From: Viola odorata
Lineage: Eukaryota > Streptophyta > Magnoliopsida > Malpighiales > Violaceae
Assembly (NCBI GenBank): GCA_963691705.1
Contig: OY829541.1
Coordinates: 40,193,661 to 40,257,660, forward strand
Length of the DNA stretch: 64,000 nucleotides
Direction of reading: 5' to 3'
The notes under the pieces were generated by a model. It did no database searches, was not told the origin of the DNA, and saw only the letters and a program-made list of their open reading frames with translations. The position numbers and the translations under genes were made by a program. Of the stretch, positions 44,347 through 55,853 are shown one piece after another (positions within the stretch are counted from its first letter, which is position 1; every line of letters starts with the position of its first letter).

Positions 44347-44815
44347 CAACCTATCCTGATCTAGCCAGAATGGAACTCTAAACACAACTCAGCATAAGCA
44401 GGCTAATCAAGGTACATAAAAGATTCCCACCCAAGATTAATTATAAATTGCCTAATCCTATTGCCCACACCCAAGGCATCAAGAAACGAGAAATTGAGAA
44501 TAGCAAATTGGATAATTTCACAAGCATGCTTCTCACGTAATCTAGTCCTAAGATCAGGAGTATCAGGCCTCAAACAAGCATTTAATGAGCTTAAGGGGGG
44601 TAGGAGTACCTTGGCAGTCTTGGTCATAGTCATTGTCAAGACTACAGTCGCTTCTGCGTCAGAGTCATTGTCAGGCTCATCTTCTTCCTGCTTCTTCTTC
44701 CCTTTTGTAGACGCTGAGCGCGTCCCCTTAGCCGGTAGTTCCTCCTCATCAGCCGCGTCAATCTTTCTCTTCCCTGCCATCTTTTTCTCCTTGGTTAAAC
44801 CCTGATCAGACAAGG
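44347..44815 (-). pseudogene. Fragment of another retroelement ORF, or target DNA, between E3 and E4
   Basis: On the minus strand the reading frame MAGKRKIDAADEEELPAKG...KGKKKQEEDEPDNDSD leads into LSFLDALGVGNRIRQFIINLGWESFMYLD. The last part resembles the start of the 'putative plant transposon protein' domain (PF20167-like) of Athila-type elements, in which an RxxxxxLGWxxF pattern is common. It stops at 44403. Flanked by two LTRs, it is most simply leftover target DNA. Family assignment is tentative. Confidence 0.4.
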
Positions 44816-47800
44816 TGGCGCACCCCCTTTTTCGTCGAAAGATGAGTTTAGGTTCAGGACGAATGCTAAGCATAAATGGATGCTTCGCATAATGCAATGA
44901 AGTCGCCACTCTATTTTTTAAGGTTTAGGGAACCTAATCGTCATGGCATAAAAAGTAAAAAAACTAAGGCACATGTGGTCTAAACCAAAGAACGAAGGTT
45001 CGAGGTCGTGATTATGGACTTGGGAAGGTGTTAGGCACCCAAGTCATATCCTTTAAAAAGGTTACCAGTATGCGAGGTGTTCTGAGAAAAATCATTTTTT
45101 AACATGTAATTTGGGCCCTCAAAGGTGATGTTACATCTTAGCATTTGGGACTTGTTATTTCCGTTTGGGTCAGAGGGACGGGGTTACCATTTTGTCTCTA
45201 TGTTAGAGCGGACGTTCCCCCCTTTTCATCGAGCCATGCATGACTTAATTATTGCTACGTGATTTATCACGGTAAAACTAGCATTGTACGTTTTTTTATG
45301 ACTGCACATAGATTTTGTGTGGGTTTGAAGCCACCATACACATGTATCAATACAACAATTAATTTCATGGCATTTAAACGCAAGTGATTTAAACACGTTG
45401 TGCATTTGAGATTGGTTTTAACTGTTTTAGCAATTCTATATGTCATGCATACGAGTAGGGTGGTTCTAACGCTTACTAGAGGGTCATGCATTCGATTCGG
45501 TTTTAGCATTTCTAAATAGCATACAAGGAAACGTTTTAAGGTAAGCATACCTTTTGGATGAGCCCCGATCGATCCATCTCTTCAAAACCGAAATTAACAA
45601 CAATTGACATAATGTAGGTATAAACAAACATACACGATTTTTTTTAACTACTTAGCTAATCATTACAGATTGGAGGTCGAAATAACTATCTAACTACTTA
45701 TTACAACAAGTGAAATAACTAATTAATTATTAAAACAAGTGAAGTGAAATAACTAATTAATTATTACAACAAGTGAAATAGGCAATTAAATGTTATCACA
45801 TACACGCAATTTAAAAATAACTGACAATTAATCATCACATACGAACACATGGGAATAATGCATACAAATCTAATGGGTCGGGCTAGGCCCATACCTGGAT
45901 TTCTAGTTTTGGATAACATACATGCAAATAACATTTACGGAAAACATCGAATAAAAGTAAAAGAGAGGTAAAACGTACTTTTTGAGCAAAGATTTAAAAG
46001 TTTAACCTACAAAGCGAGAGTGTTAGTAATAACTCGAAAACAATAAACAATAAAAGCGCATGCACACATTTATTTAGCAAGAAATTGAATAAACCTGGCA
46101 AACAAATGAACAATTTATTTCATACGAGCAACGAGTATTTCATTTTAAAACATGGAATAAAACAAATAAAACATCATGTGAGCGTACAAATAATTTCACG
46201 ATAATTGACATGGCATAAAACAAATGAAACATCATGTGAGCATACGGATAATCAAGCGAGGAAATAAACAAATCATCATACGAAGCATGTGAGCATTTCA
46301 TACGATTTTAAACATGGCATAATTGTAAAAAAGAGCATACGAGCAATTAAATTAAATACGGCATACGAGTCATTAATTAAAGATGGCATACGAATTATTA
46401 ATCAAATATTGCATACGAACTATTAATCAAATATTGCATACGAGCTATTAATTAAATAAACATGAAAATGAAACAAACGAACAATTGACGAAACTTCGAT
46501 GGGTTGGGCCCATGCAATGCTGAAATTTTAAAAGAAAATGAGGACAGATGGGCCTTGGCCAAGGCCCATCTGCGTTTTGAAACTAACCTAAAGAAAGGGA
46601 CGGGCTTGGCCCGTCACCTTCCTTCCTTAAGAACAGCAGCAATGGCTGCTACTGTTCTTCTTCTTCCTTGCGCCGGCGCTACTGCCAGCGATAAGGGAGG
46701 ATCCCCGACCGCCAAAATCAAGAAAAATGTATCTCAATGCACAGAGAATGAAGCCATGACTGAAACCCAACAAAAATCAGATCGTTTCAACCCCCAACGA
46801 ATCTCAAATTAACGATTGAATATATATATATATGCATTAAACCCAAAAATTCACAATTAATTAAACAAAGTAGCAGGCATTTAAAATGAAGCAAGCAAAA
46901 TGTTTCTAACTTGAGAAAGAAGTGTTTAGAACAGATTTTAGCCATTTATTGATTGATTAAGAAGGAAAACGAAAATTGCAAAAAAAAAACTAGAGAGAGA
47001 ACGCTTGAAAAACTTACAATGCTTGCTTCCTTTGCTTGGACTGATGTTGATGATGAAAGGGTGCGTCAACCCGTGAGTCTTAGAGTGGTAAGTAGCTAGG
47101 TATTTATAGAAGTAGAATGTGTGGGGAGCAAGTTGGGTGACGCGGCCCTTTTTGATTTGCGTGGCTGGAAATGAACAGAACAATCGGGAAGCACATGGGA
47201 GGGCGACATGGGCATGGTGAATAGGCTAGTTTCTCGAAGCAATGACGAGGCTAAGCTTAGAAGGTGACGCGACTCGAATTTTGGAAGAGAAATGGCTTGC
47301 GGGAGAAGAAAAGGGGATGAGATATTTGGTTTTAAATCTGCGACCGTTGGATGGTTGACTAAGGGAGAGTCAACCAATCCAATGGCCTAGATTAAAAGGA
47401 AGGAAAAAAATTTATTTAATTAATTATGGGCTCGATCTATTTGTTGCGATGAAATTGACGAGAAATTTGAATGAAAGCAACTACGTTGTAGAGAAAAATA
47501 TGACGATCAAAATGATGCGAACGAAAATGTCAGCTCAACTCTCTAAACGCAATTATTTTGACAGTGTCGAAAATGTTCGTTCGGGACTTAAAAGAGTTTT
47601 TACCAAACCGAACATAAATCCGAACGAAGATGACCAAAATGTGCAGAACAATATAAGGAACAAGATGATGCGAACAAAAATTCGAACTCAACTCTCTAAA
47701 CGCATTTATTTTGACAAAGTGTCGAAAAAGCTCGTCCGAGACCTAATAAGACTAAAAAGGTGAAAAAACCCAAAATGATAGATAAAAATGAAAGAATGCG

Positions 47801-47957
47801 AAAGGACTCAAGCTGGGCTGAGAGATCATTAATGGTTAGAAATATAAAAATAAGAAATAAAAATAAAGCGACTATAATTGATTAAGTGCGTTAAAAAAGT
47901 GGGCATGCTATTTTGCAGGTGATTTAACGTGCTAGAGTCAAAATTCGGGTACCAACA
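44816..47957 (-). repeat. 3' LTR of E4 (about 3.1 kb)
   Basis: It aligns with the E3 LTR at its left end (GGGAAGGTGTTAGGCACCC block at 45025 and 41370) and right tip (ATTCGGGTACCAACA). It holds about five ~27-bp units ATTGCATACGARCTATTAAT (46330-46470), a 28-bp perfect palindrome (46545-46572) and clustered GGGCC motifs. The 102-codon ORF at 46504-46812 has no support from the E3 LTR. Confidence 0.75.
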
Positions 47958-47973
47958 ATTGCCCCCTCTTTAC
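47958..47973 (-). other. Polypurine tract of E4
   Basis: The minus strand reads GTAAAGAGGGGGCAAT directly before the 3' LTR start TGTTGG, the expected plus-strand primer. This fixes the orientation and the LTR boundary. Confidence 0.8.
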
Positions 47974-47994
47974 TGTCTGATCAAAAATACAGTG

Positions 47995-48410
47995 TAACTG
48001 AAATTTTTGATAAGTAGTAAAGATGGTTGCCCCAAGTTTTTACCAAGTTTTGAAGACACCCTAAATAGTAGAAGTGGGGGTTTATGCACAAAGCGTAAAA
48101 ATAGAGTCGCTCAAGAAGGAGTATTTGGATATGCAAAATAGAATTTGGGTTATGCAGAAAAGTAGTCGCTCAAGGAGGAGAATTTGGTTATGCAAAAAAG
48201 TAGTCACTCAAGGAGGAGAATTTGGTTATGCAGAAAAGTAGTTGCTCAAAGAGGAGATAATAATAATTAGGCAGAAAAGTAGTCGCTCAAGGAGGAGATA
48301 ATAAATATGCAGAAAAGTAGTCGCTCAAGGAGGAGATAATAATTATGCAGAAAAGTAGTCGCTCAAGGAGGAGATAAATGCAAGAGTTTAAATGATATAA
48401 AGGGAAAACG
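47995..48410. repeat. E4 tandem array of ~37-bp CTCAAGGAGGAG units
   Basis: About eight units of AGAAAAGTAGTCGCTCAAGG plus AGGAGATAATAATTATGC. Two diverged units occur at the matching place in E3 (35795-35850). No coding content. Confidence 0.75.
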
Positions 48411-48429
48411 GGTCTTACCTCAAACTTAC

Positions 48430-48775
48430 CTTGCAAACGGAAATGGAGGGTGGTTTGAAGCCACCGCATGAACTGAGTTGGAGAGTGGTTGAAAGCCACC
48501 ACGTTGGTGAGTGGTTGGAAGCCACCGCATTTGGTGAGTGGTTGGAAGCCACCGCATTGGTGAGTGGTTGGAAGCCACCGCATTGGTGAGTGGTTGAAGC
48601 CACCGCATTGGTTAGTGGTTGGAAGCCACCGCATTGGTAAGTGAATTGGAAGCCACCGCATTGGTGAGTGGTTGGAAGCCACCGCATTTGGTGAGTGGTT
48701 GAAAGCCACCGCATTGGTGAGTGGTTGGAAGCCACCGCATTAGTGAGTGGATGGAAGCCACCGCATTGGTTTGGT
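48430..48775. repeat. E4 tandem array of ~26-bp GGTTGGAAGCCACCGCATTG units
   Basis: About twelve units of GGTTGGAAGCCACCGCATTG followed by GTGAGT, with small indels. The overlapping ORFs of 140 and 89 codons on the minus strand follow the period and are not genes. I saw no such array in E3. Confidence 0.8.
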
Positions 48776-51281
48776 TTGACCGTGAGGGAGCGTGATTCGC
48801 CGCACGAAGTTGTTTGGGGAGTGGTAACATACTCCATTCAAAGTTGATTGGATTTTTGATGAAAATCCAAGACGAGGGCATTAAAATGATTTCTTTATCG
48901 AAGACCCAATTTGTGGCATGATTCCATCAAAGCGTATCTGTATCCTGCGAATAGGAGAAACAAAACACGAAAGCAGCAACAAATGGAAAAAGAGAGAGCA
49001 ATGATAATGTTAGAAACAATGTGTATTCCTACATTTAAACCTCGGCTTGCCCCCAAGTCTTTTGTTGTAACAAAAATGACCTATTTGTTTTAAGAGAAAA
49101 TCAAATCAAGGAGAATTTTTGAAAAATGTTCGTTCAATTTTCGTTATATAAACATGTTTGATACAAGTCTAGATAACGTCCGCATCTTGTTCAGGAAATA
49201 ACAACCTCAAGAACAAGACTTTCCCATGACATGTAAACGTAAGCGATCCTCGCTAGATATTAGTGTTTGCGCACGCACTCAGAAACAGGGCTATGTGTTT
49301 ACACTCCTAAAAAATGCAGCAAACATAGCACGAAATCAGATTTGCAATGTCAATCCGAGTGAATAAACTTCAAATGAAGATGTACCTGCATGGGCCTGCT
49401 AATAATCGAAAGGACTTTGCGAGGGAGAAAGAAAGGAGGAATTTGTAGAAGAAAGGAAAAGTGTTGTGTTTGTTTTTTTTTTCGTGAAAGTTTTTAATGA
49501 GTTTGTGCTCGACAACTGATTGTGATGAGGAAAAATCAGGGCGAACGATGCTTGATGATTTGATTGAGGCAAAAGCGAAGTATACAAGTTTCTTCATCTT
49601 TTGCTAGGAACGCTCTTCCTGTGATCGTCTTGATCAATTCCGATTGATGATTTTTCGTACTTGTTTCTACTTTCATTGACTTGGGTTTTTTTAGATACCG
49701 TCTGTATACAAGTTTCTTCATCTTTTGCTTGGAACGCTTTTCTTGTGATCGTCTTAATCGATTCTAATCGATGATTTTTCGTACTTGCTGCTTCTTTCAT
49801 TGACTTGGGTTCTTTGAGATACCCTCTGTATACAAGTTCCTTCATCTTTTGCTAGGAACACTCTTCTTGTGATCATCTTGATTGATTTTGATTGATAATT
49901 TTTCGTACTTGCTTCTACTTTCATTAACTTGGGTTCTTTGAGATACCCTCTTTTTGAATCTTCTTTTTTGTTTCTTTTCTTCTCTTCTTTTTCTTTATTA
50001 TTTATTTTTTCTTCTTCTTCTTCTTTTCTTTTTTTCTTCTTCTTTTTTTTTTTTTTGGAATACAAATACAAACAGCGAGTGGAGCAGGTACCATTTCCTC
50101 TGTTTTTATTCTCTTGGGTAGTGGCCTTCGATTTTTTATTTTTATTTTTTTTCCGGGTGTTAGCGCGGACTGTCAACCTTTGAGGGTTTCCTTTTCATCC
50201 TGCTGATTCATTAATATGAACTTATCATGCTTCTAGCGCATTAGTCGGCCAATTCTGTCGAGCACTTACCCATCTGTGAGGAGTTCAGAAGAAGGCTTTG
50301 AAGTGTTTGATAGAGTTGTACATGGTGTACAAGGTATGTGTTTTGAGGGCGAAAAAGTAAAAAATGAAAAATGTGGAAGAAGAGCAAAGCAAAGTCCAAT
50401 GTCATCTTACTATTATCCCATGTCTGATGGTTCATGTACCCTGAATATTATGCAAATCTAACTAGCACTTAGCTTAGCATTTACACTCATGAACGAAACG
50501 AGGCGTGAAGGCCCAAAATACTCACAGGGATATGTCTGTAACTGCTTACGCCTAAATCATGTCATGGATATAAGAGCTAACAGATGAGACCATGTATGTT
50601 TATATAATTTCTAATTAACGCACAAGTTATCCGTGACGTGATAAAATGATAAACATGCTCAATTTATGGAGGTTTTGAAAATTTGAGGGTAGTGTGGATT
50701 TTTCTCTTTTATTTTTCTTCTTTTTTAATCAAAGTAGAAATAATTTTACAACTATGAAATTTGAAAAGATTTTAACAATTTTAGGGGATAAAGTTCAAAA
50801 TTGCCCCCAATTAAAAAATGATTGTACAAAGACTGTAAAAGGCTTAGACTAAAGGAGAATGAACTTCCCTGAAAAATGAGCTTTGACATTTTTCAACGCC
50901 TTCTTTTGGTCGTCGCTTCACTCGCTTGCCCCCAGGTTTATAAGCCTCATTGTACCGTATTAAATTTTTGGCAAAAAGTGGAAGTGTGAACCACCACACA
51001 AAAAATTTGACGAAAGGTGAGGGTGTAAACAGCTGCCCATTTTTTGAAAGGTGGGGTTTGAACCACCACACGATTGGAAGGTGGGGAATAGCTCATTTTT
51101 TAGGAGCTATTGTTTATCCTATGGGGGTAATGTGGACTTTCATCCAGTGAAGTTTTATTTACATCAAAAGTTACCCCCTGAAAGGACTGCACAAGGATTT
51201 TACGAGATTTTAAAATAGAAGCAAAAGAAAGGAAGCAGACTTCCCTTGATACATGCAGTAGAGGCCGCTAGGGAGGATCAT
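48776..51281. other. E4 non-coding internal region in place of pol
   Basis: Patchily homologous to E3 36030-38734. It has a threefold repeat of about 130 bp (about 49590-49950) containing CAAGTTTCTTCATCTTTTGC, T/C-rich and A-rich runs (49960-50060), and TTGCCCCCAAG-type motifs (about 49047, 50925). The lysine-rich ORF at 49754-50176 (minus) is low complexity and not conserved. No pol motif. Confidence 0.6.
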
Positions 51282-52853
51282 TCAAAAGTTGACAAGAGGA
51301 GGGTTGGTGTTTACGTTAGGTCCTGGGGCTAATCCTTCAAAAGATATCCAGCAACTCCTAAGCAAATGACCAATCTTTGCTTTAAAAGCACTACAGTTAT
51401 CTACTGCGTGGCCCTGAACTCCTGTATGGTACTCACATCTCGTGTTGGGATCATACCACTTTGGGTAGGGAGGTCGTTGAGGTTGGGCTGGGATTGGCGC
51501 AATCTGTCCGGCTATCAAGAGACGCTTGTAGATTTCTCCCAAAGGAACGGGAAGAGGTGGCAGTGGATCCTGGTTCCAATGATTACTTGGGTTATTTTGG
51601 TTGTTTGGCGGTTTATATGGAGATGGTGGAAATGGTGTAAGGTGTTGAGGAGGTGGCGCGAAAGGTGGCCTGTAGCTTGGCTGGTGAGAGGTAAAGTTAA
51701 CATCTTTCTTTATGATGGGCTCTTTCTTAGGTGTTACCTCTAGTGTGGAAACATCGATCCTCCCTGACTTGATCCCTTGTTTGACTCTTTCAGCCACCAT
51801 GACCATGTCAGAAAAGTTATTTGATGGATTGGATATAAGATGAGTGTAGTAGGGAGCCTTGAAGGTATCCACGAAAATGGATATGAGTTCTTTGTCATTC
51901 AAAGGAGGAGAAATCCTAGAAGCTAGTTCTCTCCACCTCTAAGCATAAGTTTTCACCGATTCTTCAGTTTTTTTCTCAAGATTTTGGAGATCAGAACGAT
52001 CTGACGCTACCTCCATATTGAACTTGTACTGTTTAAAGAAGGCATCAGACAAATATCTCCAAGCCCTAATTTTGATCCTATCCAGACTCATGTACCAAGT
52101 CAATGCGTTCTTGGCCAGGCTGAATAGATGGATCAACAAAGGTTCATTGTGTATCATATCGGCCATTTTGTTGCAATAGGCCTTGAGGTGAGTTTTTGGG
52201 CATTCAATCCCAGTGTACTTCTCAAAATCCAGAATCTTGTATTTCGGAGGCATTACGATCCCAGGGACCATGCACATGTCAGCCGGACCCATAGGGTCAA
52301 AGGGATCCGTCCCTTCCATGGCCTTGAGTCTTCCTTTTAGTAAGTTCAATCTATCCATGTTTGGCCCCTCTGCAACGACCGTGTTAGGACCAAGGGGTGG
52401 CGTTGGATTGATGAAAGGAATCTAAAATCCTGTAGGGTTGGGAGCCACAATTTGAGTAGAGTGGCCGTGAGGAGGGCGAAAGCCTTGGGGTTCTTGATGA
52501 GTCAGATTTTGACTAAGGTCCAAGGTAAGGTTGACCAAAGAATACTGTAGAGCTGTAGTAGTTTCTCCCCCCACGTTAACTAACGAGTTTGTGGTGATGG
52601 GTGTAGTGAACGGACTTGTCCATTTCCATTGGCCCCCGGGAACAGAAAACGATTGGGGTCCTGACAATCCAGTGATGGCAGATGAGAAAGGTCCCATCGT
52701 TTGACTTGGATCAAAACCGGGTGGGAATTCAGTGGCTGCTTCATCTCGCTCTTTTTCAGCCTGAGCGGCCCTCTCTGTAGTAACCCTAACCTGCTCTTCC
52801 AATTCTGCAACTCTAGCAGCCAACATCTCCTCTGTCTTGGCTTGTTCGGCCAT
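51282..52853 (-). pseudogene. gag: E4 gag, Ogre-like
   Basis: It starts MAEQAKTEEMLAARVAELEE at 52853 and aligns with E3 gag throughout, including the coiled coil, AYCNKMADMIHNEPLLIHLF, ALTWYMSLD, SNNFSDMVMVAERVK and the zinc-knuckle variant CEYHTGVQGHAVDNC. Defects: stop at about 52422, a small deletion after HLF, and TAG for the glutamine of TYAQRW (about 51940). It ends at 51282 shortly after SFEGLAPGPN, as in E3. Confidence 0.82.
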
Positions 52854-53139
52854 TTTTCGCGCTTGCAGTCTAGTTATGGGGAGCCTTGGTGGAGTAGTTT
52901 TCCTTCGCGGAGCTATCGTTAACCCTAAAAAATGGAAAAAGAAATAACAAGTTTAGTATAGGTGGTGCAATCCCGAGGCCTCCACGCTGCTTATTCACTC
53001 TTCCGGCCTCTTTTCACTTAATACTTTTAGGACGCATGAGAAGATGACCCTTCGGTGAAGATACAAAGGAAGCTTTTATTCATTCCAACGATGTAATGCG
53101 ATCTTGGATGCTATATTCGAAACCCTTGAGAAAAACCTG
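52854..53139 (-). other. E4 leader fragment, cut by E5
   Basis: It shares AGGCCTCCACGCTGCTTATTC (52977-52997) with the E3 leader. It ends at 53139, where the E5 LTR starts; the last five bases ACCTG (53135-53139) are the predicted E5 target duplication. Confidence 0.6.
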
Positions 53140-53673
53140 TGATAAGAGCCCAGGGGATACTGAGCAGGATCGGCTTGATCTGGAGCGGTCGGGAACACTG
53201 TACTGGGGGGCTTCGTCACCTGCAATGCCCCCGGAGGGGGTCTCCGGCGTAAACACTCCGATGCCAAAGTCAGTGTGAGTAGTAAAAGTGGCAGGGGTTC
53301 AATACGCTATCTTAAGCTTACCCTCTTGTCTGAAAATGTGGGGGTATTTATAGCCAAAGGAAGGAGTGTACTGACAGGGGGTGGGAATAGTCCCTGGCGG
53401 GTGTCGCTGGTGTGATGTATGCCGCTGGAGTGGCCTTGAGTGATGTCATACGGGTGACGTCATGCGGAGTGACGTCATGGACGACCTGGGATGGGATGCC
53501 GCCGTGCGAATGTCGCTTGAGAGCCCCCCCGCTGATGTCGTCCATCCCAGGGTCGGTCGCCAGGCTAAGGGCGGTATGAACAGGGCCTCGTCTCCCACGG
53601 TGGGCACAGTATGCTGGCCGGGTCGCCCGGCGGGGTAGTGCAGATGCCGCTTCTGTGGTATCGATAGTTATCA
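53140..53673 (-). repeat. 3' LTR of E5 (534 bp)
   Basis: Ends TGATAAC...CTTATCA on the minus strand. It has the U3 inverted repeat CCTGGGATGG (53485-53494) / CCATCCCAGG (53542-53551), two TGACGTCA motifs (53455-53462, 53470-53477), a minus-strand TATAAATA (53352-53345) and a CCGGAG/CTCCGG hairpin (53231-53247). Confidence 0.85.
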
Positions 53674-53902
53674 TATGCCCAAACGAAAACTAGCCCGAGT
53701 GTTTACCAAGGGCTATCACAGCGTCTCCGGTCCTGCTCCTTCAGAGGTTTCTCCCCCAATGTGGGCTCGACAATCGATAAAGGTATATCTTCGAAATGCC
53801 TTTTTCTAAAGTCTATAAATAGGCCTTTCATTTTGCACTTGCCTCATAACTCTCACAACTTTTTCACCTCCTTCTTTGAATTTCTTCATCTCTCTTCTCC
53901 TT
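53674..53902 (+). promoter_or_regulatory. Gene A promoter region of E5
   Basis: The first ~50 bases match, in complement, the E1 sequence next to its 3' LTR (ATGCCCAAACGAAAAC, AGCCCGAGTGTTTACCAAGG). TATAAAT lies at 53814-53820, about 85 bases before gene A. The GCGGTTTTACGC repeat units seen in E0-E2 are absent. Confidence 0.55.
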
Positions 53903-54288
53903 ATGGCGAAGTCACCAAAAACTTCCTGCTCTCCAAAACCCATGCCCTGAGGAACCTAACTCAGGCAGATACTGATTTCCTGGGTTCGCTGAGCATTAAG
54001 ACCTCGGAGGATATGCTGGAGCTCCAGGGGATGCTGACTCCCCTGCAAGCTAGACAGGCTGCTGTTACCCTGGAGGATTTCAGTCCCGTGGAGAAAGCGG
54101 TGAAGCTGTCAGTGGCTGTTTCTCAGATTCAGCTGCTGATATCAACGCTACAGCATAGGAAGGATTTGTTGGGATGCTGCCTGAAGAGCATGAGGGCCTA
54201 TTCTTCTGAACTGACGGCTCTTGCGGATGCCCTGAGGGAAATTCCTTTTCTGGAATGGGAAGATGATGACGCTGGGTCGAAAGCCTGA
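53903..54288 (+). pseudogene. Cassette gene A (E5 copy), start out of frame
   Basis: The body VTKNFLLSKTHALRNL ... RKDLLGCCLKSMR ... WEDDDAGSKA is open to TGA at 54286. The ATG at 53903 is out of frame with it because of an apparent two-base insertion just after the start, though the body frame is open upstream from 53761. AATAAA signals follow at 54396-54406. Confidence 0.65.
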
Positions 54289-54838
54289 CCAGCGATGGGG
54301 ATCCTCTTGGCGTGTCTTTTTGTGCTCCTCTAGGGCCACCTTTTGTAACTCCGGGCCGTTAGGCCTTTTCGTAATCTCGGGCCGCTGAGCCCTTTAAATA
54401 AATAAACATGCTTTCCCTTGCTCACTTGCCGGGCTGTCAATGTTTTTCTTCTTTCTCATATCATCTTTCTTAGAAAACAATTTTTGTTCCCACTTACTGT
54501 AAGCTTGGTATCCCTTAGGATCCCGTAACTTTATTTGCCTACCTGGCTCATAATGATGATTCTTTCATGCCACGTCCGTTCAAAATATATTTCGCGCCGC
54601 TTTTTTAGTGCTAACGGATTGGGCGACAATTTCGGTGCCTCCTGGTTGGTGCAGATTTTTAACAGTTGCGGAGTCAGATCTTTCCTCCCAACAGACGCTA
54701 CCTCTGATAGCATTAAATGCCCTCGATAATACATGGAGAGGCAGGCACGCTTCCTCACCTTGTCTATATAATGGGGTTCTTTCTTTCATTCTTTGTTCAT
54801 CTTTTTCCTTCTTGCTTCTCACTCTTACTGACATTTCC
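54289..54838 (+). promoter_or_regulatory. Intergenic A-B spacer of E5 with gene B promoter
   Basis: It contains poly(A)-type AAATAAATAAA (54396-54406) after gene A, an AGCATTAAATGCC element (about 54709-54721) resembling the gene D palindrome, and TATATAAT at 54765-54772, about 70 bases before gene B. No ORF is supported. Confidence 0.45.
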
Positions 54839-55328
54839 ATGGCTGACTCTCGTTTTTTATATGCTGCCGCCCGCGATTCTCCTCTAACCCCTCCAACTTC
54901 TCCCGACTCCAACAATCCTCCACTCACACCCCCCCTGGAGGCCTGCCAGACATTCCGTGAAGTGCCGGGGTCGCAAGAGATTGAAGAAAACAAAGAAACA
55001 ATCTTTCGAATCCTTCTTTGCCGGCTTTGAACCTCACTACCTTTCGCTGCGGCAAAAGGATGAACCGCCACCATCCGTCCCTTGTCCTTTTCCCAAGGAC
55101 GAGACTTCTATGCAAGGTGCCGCCACAGCACTGGTTACCCCGATCCTGAGGGAAAGCTCTCACGCCGCTTCAAAGAAGGAAGCTGCGCCTATGACAGGTT
55201 CCGCGACTGGGCTTGGTAAAAGATCTTTCGAGATTGGCGAGCCCTTTCCCTTCTATAACAGTGGGTCACCATCGTCTCTGGAGGAACATGATTATGTTTA
55301 TGACATTCACTGGGCGGACGAAGACTGA
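54839..55328 (+). pseudogene. Cassette gene B (E5 copy), frameshifted
   Basis: The ATG at 54839 starts MADSRFLYAAARDSPLTPPT with the usual Pro-rich region. A frameshift near 54950 moves the basic cluster (CRGRKRLKKTKKQ), FFAGFEPHY and the acidic tail YVYDIHWADED into another frame, ending at 55326-55328. AATAAA at 55374-55379. Confidence 0.62.
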
Positions 55329-55853
55329 TGATGTCGCACTTATTGTAGATGCCGCTGGCTTTCCCTTTTAATGAATAAAACAGAATGAAATGAAACGAAC
55401 TGTCATTTGCCTTTCTCCTTTCGCTTTTACTTTTGCTATAATCGCCGCCCCATAGGATAACTGTCGCTGGACAGCCAATTGCTGCTTCATACGACCACCT
55501 TTGTGGGTTTTTTTTGTAATTAACGAGTCTTTCTTTTACGACATTCGAGGCGAGCGCTTGACTTTAAGTTTCTGTCAAGGTCTTTCCACGTGTCCCACTC
55601 ATCCCGTACGTCTCTTGCTGTGATAGGTTGCCCTTCTGGATGAATGTTCCACCGTCTCTTTTAAAAGGAAAAATGCTCCTTCTTCGTACCTTTTTGCTCC
55701 TTTTTATACTTCAGAACTCTCTTCGTTTTTTGCTCGCTCCGAGGAAATTCTCTCGCTCGCATCCAGACGACTCGCCCATTAATTTCAGCCTTCTCTCTTT
55801 CAAGGTATTCTGCTCGATCTTGCTTTTGATTTTCCTTTGCTGCTTTGTCTATC
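55329..55853 (+). promoter_or_regulatory. Intergenic B-C spacer of E5 with gene C promoter
   Basis: It contains AATAAA (55374-55379), a G-box CACGTG (55587-55592) and a TATA-like TTTTAAAAGG (55659-55668) about 190 bases before the gene C ATG, colinear with E0 and E2. No ORF is supported. Confidence 0.5.

Larger units (their letters stand above)
44816..53139 (-). mobile_element. E4: gag-only Ogre-type LTR retrotransposon, 5' end displaced by E5
   Basis: Right to left: leader cut by E5 at 53140, gag (52853-51282), non-coding internal region, tandem arrays, polypurine tract, 3' LTR (44816-47957). Same architecture as E3, including absence of pol, but LTR and arrays differ substantially, so it is a separate insertion. 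PBS and 5' LTR should lie beyond E5, outside the window. Confidence 0.75.

Noticed and set aside
46504..46812. 102-codon ORF in the E4 LTR and 85-codon ORF at 42859-43116 in the E3 LTR
   Set aside because: The matching LTR regions are alignable but the frames are not conserved, so coding is unlikely.
49754..50176. 140-codon lysine/glutamate-rich ORF, and the phenylalanine-rich ORF at 37330-37611
   Set aside because: Both cover T/C- or A-rich low-complexity runs in the Ogre internal regions; neither is conserved between E3 and E4.
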